DNA of 41,499 bases. It comes from Treponema sp. GTDB lineage: Bacteria; Spirochaetota; Spirochaetia; Treponematales; Breznakiellaceae. This document shows positions 36,701 through 41,499 of this stretch, piece by piece. Under the pieces are notes generated by a model. It was not told the origin of the DNA. It made no database searches and saw only the letters and a list, made by a program, of their open reading frames with translations. Every line of letters begins with the position of its first letter. Position 1 is the stretch's first letter. The stretch covers positions 1 to 41,499 of the forward strand of contig JAIRRB010000204.1 in assembly GCA_031256195.1 (NCBI GenBank), given 5' to 3'. The position numbers and the translations under genes are program-made.

Positions 36701-38634
36701 ACACTTGCCAGCAGATTATCCGCCCCGCTGCCGCGCAGACTGGCGTCCTGGAGCGGAACTTTCCCCAGCCCCAGAAGCGCTTCTTCGGCTCCGGTTATCA
36801 TGATACGTCCGTTGTCGGGGTTTATGGCGGGTCTAATCCATTGGAAATCTACGTCCCCTGCGCCGGATGAGCCGGTAAACATAAATTCTTCATATACTGA
36901 TTCGCGGCCGGAGCGGTCGCTTGCCCGCAGTTCCATTTTCACCAGACCGGAACCCAGATTCAGGGGAACCGGAACATCGGCGTGGTAAAGGCCGTCTTTG
37001 GCGATTTTGACATTAACCGGAATTGCCGGCTGACCCCCAAAACTGATTGAAGCCCCGGTAAGCGGATTGGCGGATTTTACCGTAAAGTCCATAAGCATTT
37101 TGGGTTCAATAGATATTTCCATGCCGGTAAAAAACCCTTTGGCGGCGGAAGACCTGCCCGCCCCGCCGCGAATCGACGCAATCCGCGGTTCAGGAAGCGG
37201 CCCGATAACCGTAATGCCCTTTACCTGGACTTTGGGGCCTTCGATACCGGTAATATCTTTGGCCCATACATCAAGAACATGGTTTCCGGCGGGAAGGCCG
37301 GGAACGGCAAACTGAAAGTACCCGTTACAGGGAATTTCTACCGCCGCCTGAGAATTTATCGAATAAAGAACCGAGGCGACCGCTTCATTGTCAACGGCGG
37401 TACCCCTGACCGTAAGTTCAGCACCGTTCAGGACGGTATTCGCGGCGGGCGTCTCCAGCGTTACCCGGGGCTGGCCCACAAGGGGGTCAACTTTGAGCTT
37501 TTGCTTGACTACCGTCACATTTCCGGAAAGGTCTTCGGCGCGAATTTCCAAATCAATGCCGGAAGCCTTGAGAGTACGGACATCAAATTCCTGTATCCAC
37601 CAGGAATTCCCGATAACCAGGGGAATTTCACCGCTTTTCTTGCCCAGTTTCCATGAAACGGATTTTAACCCAACCGGGTGTGCGGCATAACCGGATGCGG
37701 TAAACATACCGCTTACCACGGAATCCGGCTGAGGGTACAGTATTTTAACTTCCGGGCTGGTATTGTTGACAAACAGCAGATGGGCGGCCATCCCCGCCGT
37801 ATTCATGCCGTCCTGCGCCTGGAACCATACCACCGCCGGCCCGTCTTCAAAAACCTTGGTGTCTATGGTTAATTCCCAGTTGTAAACGTCTCTTCTCCTG
37901 TCGTATTTAAGGGGGACGGACTGGTAACGAACGCCTTCATCAAGAGAATAGCGGAGATATTTCACCCCGTTACCGTCATATACCGTGCCTTTCAGGCGGA
38001 CTTTGCCCGTAACCAGCGCCCCAATTTCGTGGCTGGTTACCTTAGTTTCCGGTTTTTTGCGGTCAAGATGCCAGGTAACCTGATGAAATTTACGGGATTT
38101 GGCGGGGAAAGTGTCGGAAACTCCCGAAAGACCGTTAATATCAACGCCCCACGCGGTAAGAGTATAAACTCCATCCGTCCAAATTTCCTTATTGGTCGTT
38201 TCCAGGTAATAAGACCAGAATTCCTTACCTTCCGCACGGGTGCGAACCAGCTCTTCTCCCTTGCCGTTAGCGCCGCGGGTAACGACAAATTCCACATGAT
38301 CAACCCCATCATCGTCTATACAGGAACCAACGATGTTCAAATTCCCCTGAACATGCATATTTACACGGGGATTGATAATATGGGCGATAGGAAGGTCTGA
38401 TTCGGGGTCGTTGTAGATATTATCCGGCCCGGCTAAAGTCCTGTTGCCCGCCTGGTCTTTTGCCTCTATGTAAAAGTTGTATTTTCCCGGTTTTTTATTC
38501 TCAATGTTGATTGAACTGGTGAAACCTTCTGGATTATCAGCTTCATGGGACTCATTGTCCTTCCTGCCTGCTGCCTGGACCGCCATTATACCGGCCATCC
38601 CCAAAAGCGCCAAGGTTATTGCTCTTTTACCCAT
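33709..38634 (-). CDS. Giant Ig-like repeat surface protein with probable C-terminal outer-membrane beta-barrel (1641 aa)
   Basis: Signal peptide MGKRAITLALLGMAGIMAVQA; many Ig-like modules (e.g. VRLKGTVYDGNGVKYLRYSLDEG, LTVRGTAVDNEAVASVLYSIN); last ~200 aa alternate amphipathic strands and end in HVIVGLRLYAF. Confidence 0.88.
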   Translation of the reverse strand: MGKRAITLALLGMAGIMAVQAAGRKDNESHEADNPEGFTSSINIENKKPGKYNFYIEAKDQAGNRTLAGPDNIYNDPESDLPIAHIINPRVNMHVQGNLNIVGSCIDDDGVDHVEFVVTRGANGKGEELVRTRAEGKEFWSYYLETTNKEIWTDGVYTLTAWGVDINGLSGVSDTFPAKSRKFHQVTWHLDRKKPETKVTSHEIGALVTGKVRLKGTVYDGNGVKYLRYSLDEGVRYQSVPLKYDRRRDVYNWELTIDTKVFEDGPAVVWFQAQDGMNTAGMAAHLLFVNNTSPEVKILYPQPDSVVSGMFTASGYAAHPVGLKSVSWKLGKKSGEIPLVIGNSWWIQEFDVRTLKASGIDLEIRAEDLSGNVTVVKQKLKVDPLVGQPRVTLETPAANTVLNGAELTVRGTAVDNEAVASVLYSINSQAAVEIPCNGYFQFAVPGLPAGNHVLDVWAKDITGIEGPKVQVKGITVIGPLPEPRIASIRGGAGRSSAAKGFFTGMEISIEPKMLMDFTVKSANPLTGASISFGGQPAIPVNVKIAKDGLYHADVPVPLNLGSGLVKMELRASDRSGRESVYEEFMFTGSSGAGDVDFQWIRPAINPDNGRIMITGAEEALLGLGKVPLQDASLRGSGADNLLASVDEYGRVLLQARRQGSFGPLTLNLSGKNGENLVSSPFSVFADFSDPAIELEAGTDGRWVQNDVQIKGSVSDANDVTSLEFTMDLGDSWQPMSRTGMAFEQALDVSAFPDGTIMIQIRAVDEAGRIAIKNFILQKDTQAPQAQLIVPIEEARVNGAIRLGIEVKEAGSIRRVTYRRPASGENRAITKVVYPYPDAYDENGEKINRWPSRFLDILTDPIEMPLDDKMSIVIEDAAGNQTTINSWPFVIDNEMDIPVAHIILPLEDEVIIADFEVSGICYDDDAIRAVFWRIDNKPEQKLETGNGFSISLALSSLTDNEHSITVIPEDIYGVRGKPITRKFRVSLSEPVASVSTPSFDMISGGMVEMSGGAFDENGIGKVQISVDNGNTFNDARINAYGSTAEWFYDINSKILKDGAHVIFIRVTDKYNIPALYSGLLNIDNTPPEITLDSPPNGMITTGPISILGQVADMNLESKSIALRSLGGQPVPPGFSIYRANPSAILKESMDISALRDGFYNIEVQITDKANNVTIISRNIELARESLRNFVNILYPLNGEHIQGIFNLYGSTGGIDKAQTVTLKVNNADLMTADVTWTGYYCFSLNEEHLTPGWNTLVVHSDFGGADKVISETRSLYYQPDGPWVTIDSLTMGDFAFERPWFSGRAGYRLNAEEEALLADKTTGKDIKAQLADKTLDNIELSFDNGGTFIKTSKSKDKDNEPGWRYRLETGEMVEGMHYIIVRANMKNGESAVTRTLVQVDKTPPHIRLIAPQAGGHYNMDLEFAAMASDDVALASISYHLRAGDKMFYEVPGFIQGLYFDVTIPPFIRQITNKAPAIFAGGVTYMDFGLGLSFFDDNVKIEAQYGFMTQSLYESLGGDRQLRYGGHVLGLKLLANVYTLPFGSFAGPDWEWLSASIALGANFSLFDLGHEGLTQSGASTWMSALLAQIEFPKVTIPKRTRLRTFSLFTEGQLWFVPTDVDYKAYGINIVIPHVIVGLRLYAF

Positions 38635-38695
38635 AGGTTCCCCCTTGTTTTGTTCAACTACTTAACAGCAAATACCTTCCTCTCCCATTAGATAT

Positions 38696-38724
38696 AATAT
38701 ACCCGAAAAGTGGATTTTTGTCTA
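38696..38724 (-). promoter_or_regulatory. Promoter of the giant Ig-repeat operon
   Basis: Minus strand TAGACA - 17 nt - TATATT(AT), about 60 nt upstream of ATG 38634 (SD AAGGGGGAA). Confidence 0.6.
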
Positions 38725-38759
38725 TTTTTTTATGCAGAAATTATAAAAAAATCGTCCTT

Positions 38760-38789
38760 TTGGCAAAAGCGTTCTAGACCGGATATTAT
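38760..38789 (+). promoter_or_regulatory. Upstream promoter (P1) with imperfect palindromic operator
   Basis: TTGGCA - 18 nt containing CGTTCTAGACCG (38770-38781) - TATTAT. Confidence 0.5.
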
Positions 38790-38812
38790 ATAAAATAAAA
38801 GGGGGTATCCTC

Positions 38813-38841
38813 TTGACAAAGGCGGTCTAGACCGATATTAA
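38813..38841 (+). promoter_or_regulatory. Downstream promoter (P2) with perfect palindromic operator CGGTCTAGACCG
   Basis: TTGACA - 17 nt containing CGGTCTAGACCG (38823-38834) - TATTAA; SD AGAGG and ATG at 38861. Confidence 0.65.
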
Positions 38842-38860
38842 TTATAGTTAAGAGGAAAAC

Positions 38861-39391
38861 ATGGATACACCCGGAAAAATACTGGTTAAACGCGGCGAAG
38901 TTGTCGGTATCGGCAAGGTGAAAATACCGCGGACACATGATCTTCAATACGAAATCCCCATGTTTACCTTTCTGGTCATCAAAGAATCCGAGGGTTCTTA
39001 TATCTCAACGTGCGTTCATTTACGCATTGATGGGTATGGAAAGACCGTCGAGGAAGCCAGAAATGATATGGCTGAAGATATTTATCATTTTCTCTGCCAA
39101 AATTTTAAAAAACTCTCCCTTGATAACGCATGGGACAATATAAAGTCCCTCTATGCCGTTGATGACTGGTCAAATGAATTGTGGAATGCGTACCATGAAG
39201 CGCAAATTCAAATATCAATTCAGGGAAGGCCGACAGATAATGTCGCGAATTGTCTTGAACAGTTAAAACGGCTGGAAAAGCGGGTAAAAAAACTGGAATC
39301 AAAAGAGGCTCGCCTGCTTGAAGGTGAAATTCTTAAAATTGCGGAAGACTTAATTGTAGATTATACGACGCTGGGGGAAAAGGCCGCATAA
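38861..39391 (+). CDS. HicB-like (partial RNase H-fold) domain protein with C-terminal coiled coil
   Basis: 176 aa; GSYISTCVHLRIDGYGKTVEEARNDMAEDIYHFL resembles HicB-type domains; LEQLKRLEKRVKKLESKEARLLEGEILKIAEDL is coiled coil. Confidence 0.6.
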   Translation: MDTPGKILVKRGEVVGIGKVKIPRTHDLQYEIPMFTFLVIKESEGSYISTCVHLRIDGYGKTVEEARNDMAEDIYHFLCQNFKKLSLDNAWDNIKSLYAVDDWSNELWNAYHEAQIQISIQGRPTDNVANCLEQLKRLEKRVKKLESKEARLLEGEILKIAEDLIVDYTTLGEKAA

Positions 39392-39708
39392 TGTATTCCG
39401 CAGCATCGGTAATTTCCGCGCTGAAATCAAATGAAGCTCTTATTATTGACGGTGACGATAAGGTAGGCTGTCCATCAGAACATGAAGGGTGTACAGGCGA
39501 CCTTCAAAAATGCAATGTATGCAAGAACCACAGTTGTAAACAAAGGATATCCATTCATCACAACTATCAAAGGTTGATGACTCTGAGCTTCCGATTTGTG
39601 GTTTCCCTTCAAAATCCTGACGGTTTTATCCCCAAAAACGATTCTGCCTTGCAGGTATTGGTAAAACGTCAGTTTTTAGATGTAAATCTGCTAAAAGAAG
39701 CGGTGTAA
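39391..39708 (+). CDS. Small Cys-rich protein, translationally coupled to the HicB-like gene
   Basis: 105 aa; GCPSEHEGCTGDLQKCNVCKNHSCKQ; start overlaps the upstream stop as TAATG. Confidence 0.6.
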   Translation: MYSAASVISALKSNEALIIDGDDKVGCPSEHEGCTGDLQKCNVCKNHSCKQRISIHHNYQRLMTLSFRFVVSLQNPDGFIPKNDSALQVLVKRQFLDVNLLKEAV

Positions 39709-39760
39709 CAGGCAGTTTTTTCCCCTAGTCTTGAATTCCCCTTTTTGCTACAATATCCCC

Positions 39761-41499
39761 ATGACCGCCGATGATCTTCGCAAAAAATATGTTGAATTCT
39801 TTGTGTCGAAGGGCCACGTTCAGATTCAGGGCAAGTCCCTGCTGCCCGATAATGACCCCACGGTACTTTTTACCACCGCCGGAATGCACCCGCTGGTTCC
39901 CTACCTGTTGGGTGAGGAACACCCTGCGGGTAAACGGCTGGTGGATTACCAGAAGTGTATCCGCACCGGCGATATTGACAGCGTGGGCGATGCCAGCCAT
40001 TTGACCTTTTTTGAAATGCTCGGTAACTGGTCATTGGGGGACTATTTCAAGGAAGGGGCCATCGAAATGAGCCTTGAGTTCCTGACTTCCGCCCAATGGC
40101 TAAACATTCCCGTTGAAAAGCTGGGGGTGACGGTTTTTGAAGGCGAAACTTCACCTTCAGGTGAAGTCGGTGTCCCCCGCGATGATGAATCCGCCGCGGT
40201 ATGGAAAAAAATTGGCATCCCCGAAAACCGTATCGCCTATCTGCCCCGCGCCGACAACTGGTGGGGGCCGGCGGGAAGCACCGGTCCCTGCGGGCCGGAT
40301 TCGGAAATGTTCTACTATGTGGGCGATGCCCCCTGCGGGCCGGACTGCAAGCCGGGCTGTTCCTGCGGCAAATGGCTTGAAATCTGGAACGATGTGTTCA
40401 TGCAGTACAACAAAACCGCCGACGGCGAATATGTGCCGCTGGCCCGTAAATGCGTTGATACAGGCATGGGCATTGAACGGACGGTGACGATTCTTAACGG
40501 CAAGCAGTCGGTGTACGATACCGAGATTTTTGCCCCGATACGGGGCGCGGTGGAAAAAGCGGCAGCTTATGCCTATGGTTCCGACAGCGAAAAAGATAAA
40601 TCCGTGCGGATTATCTGCGACCACTTGCGGACTTCGGCTTTTATCCTGGGCGATCCCAAAGCGGTCAGCCCCTCCAACGTGGGGGCAGGCTATGTACTGC
40701 GCCGCCTGATACGCCGGGCCGTGCGCCACGGCAGAAAACTGGGTATTGCGGGCGATACACTGCTCCTTTCACCCATTGCCGAGGTTCTCATTGAGCAAAT
40801 GAAGGGGCCCTACCCCGAATTGTTGGAAAATAAGGCCCGCATTATCGAGGAATTGGACCGGGAAGAGCATAAATTCCTGGAAACCCTGCAAAAAGGCGAG
40901 CATGAGTTTGAAAAACTCCTTCCTAATCTGCTGAAAGACCCCCGCAAAATCATGCCGGGGCGGCTGGCCTTCAAATTGTACGACACCTACGGCTTCCCCA
41001 TCGAATTAACCGAGGAATTGGCCGGTGAAAACGGCATGAAAGTAAACCGCGAAGAGTTTGACGAGGCGTTTAAAAAACATCAGGAGCTTTCCCGCGCGGG
41101 CAGCGAGCAGATTTTTAAGGGCGGCTTGCAGGATAATGGGGAAATCGCCACCAAATACCACACGGCTACCCACCTGCTGCACCAGGCCCTGCGGACGGTT
41201 TTGGGGGATCATATTGGCCAAAAGGGGAGTAATATCACCGCTGAGCGGATGCGCTTCGACTTTTCCCATCCCGCCCCCCTGACTCAGGATGAAGTTAAAA
41301 AAGTCGAGGCAATCGTCAACGAAAAAAATAAAAAAGACCTGCCGGTTTCCATGGACGTGATGGGTCTGGATGCGGCAAAGGCTTCCGGGGCAATCGCCCT
41401 TTTCGGCGAAAAGTACGAATCGCAGGTAAAAGTTTATACTATCGGCCTATCGGAAGGCTTTTTCTCAAAAGAAGTCTGCGGCGGCCCCCATGTGGAACG
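39761..41499 (+). CDS. alaS: Alanyl-tRNA synthetase, 3' end beyond the window
   Basis: Translation from ATG 39761: MTADDLRKKYVEFFVSKGHVQIQGKSLLPDNDPTVLFTTAGMHPLVPYLLGEEHPAGKRLVDYQKCIRTGDIDSVGDASHLTFFEMLGNWSLGDYFKEGAI; editing-domain motifs TATHLLHQALR and CGGPHVE at the right edge. Not in the ORF track because it runs off the window. Confidence 0.95.
   Translation, partial: MTADDLRKKYVEFFVSKGHVQIQGKSLLPDNDPTVLFTTAGMHPLVPYLLGEEHPAGKRLVDYQKCIRTGDIDSVGDASHLTFFEMLGNWSLGDYFKEGAIEMSLEFLTSAQWLNIPVEKLGVTVFEGETSPSGEVGVPRDDESAAVWKKIGIPENRIAYLPRADNWWGPAGSTGPCGPDSEMFYYVGDAPCGPDCKPGCSCGKWLEIWNDVFMQYNKTADGEYVPLARKCVDTGMGIERTVTILNGKQSVYDTEIFAPIRGAVEKAAAYAYGSDSEKDKSVRIICDHLRTSAFILGDPKAVSPSNVGAGYVLRRLIRRAVRHGRKLGIAGDTLLLSPIAEVLIEQMKGPYPELLENKARIIEELDREEHKFLETLQKGEHEFEKLLPNLLKDPRKIMPGRLAFKLYDTYGFPIELTEELAGENGMKVNREEFDEAFKKHQELSRAGSEQIFKGGLQDNGEIATKYHTATHLLHQALRTVLGDHIGQKGSNITAERMRFDFSHPAPLTQDEVKKVEAIVNEKNKKDLPVSMDVMGLDAAKASGAIALFGEKYESQVKVYTIGLSEGFFSKEVCGGPHVE

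Noticed and set aside
39391-39708. Calling the Cys-rich protein a HicA toxin
   Set aside because: It has an IHHNY string but lacks the HicA layout (short dsRBD-like protein with GSHHxY near mid-protein and a compact ~60-80 aa length).
1-41499. CRISPR array, tRNA or rRNA genes
   Set aside because: No regularly spaced direct repeats, tRNA cloverleaf sequence or rRNA gene recognised by eye; tRNAscan or CRISPR-finder was not run.

Overview
The window looks like a spirochaete (Treponema-like) chromosome; this is inferred from gene content and style only, with no rRNA or tRNA present. Housekeeping genes are GH1 beta-glucosidase, ychF, pncB/pncA (NAD salvage), accD/accA, an EF-G-like GTPase, ftsK/spoIIIE and a partial alaS that runs off the right edge. 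Signalling genes are two tandem hybrid histidine kinases plus an HD-GYP response regulator. Accessory features are: the 5' end of a group II intron at the left edge; an AT-rich islet (about 5.45-7.3 kb) with a phage-like ART-type candidate and a divergent XRE regulator; a MITE-like 88-bp element followed by an orphan strong terminator whose loop copies the 16S anti-Shine-Dalgarno sequence; and a ~15.3 kb three-gene operon of giant (1641, 1634 and 1830 aa) secreted Ig-like repeat proteins, the first ending in a probable outer-membrane beta-barrel and the other two being lipoproteins. Beside that operon is a divergent HicB-like/Cys-rich gene pair driven by two tandem promoters, each with a GGTCTAGACC-type operator between -35 and -10. 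The strongest leads are the giant surface-protein operon, the twin-operator HicB-like module, the anti-SD-loop candidate sRNA, and the G8-A-G8 tract inside a hybrid kinase gene. All family calls come from reading the translations by eye; no database search was run.
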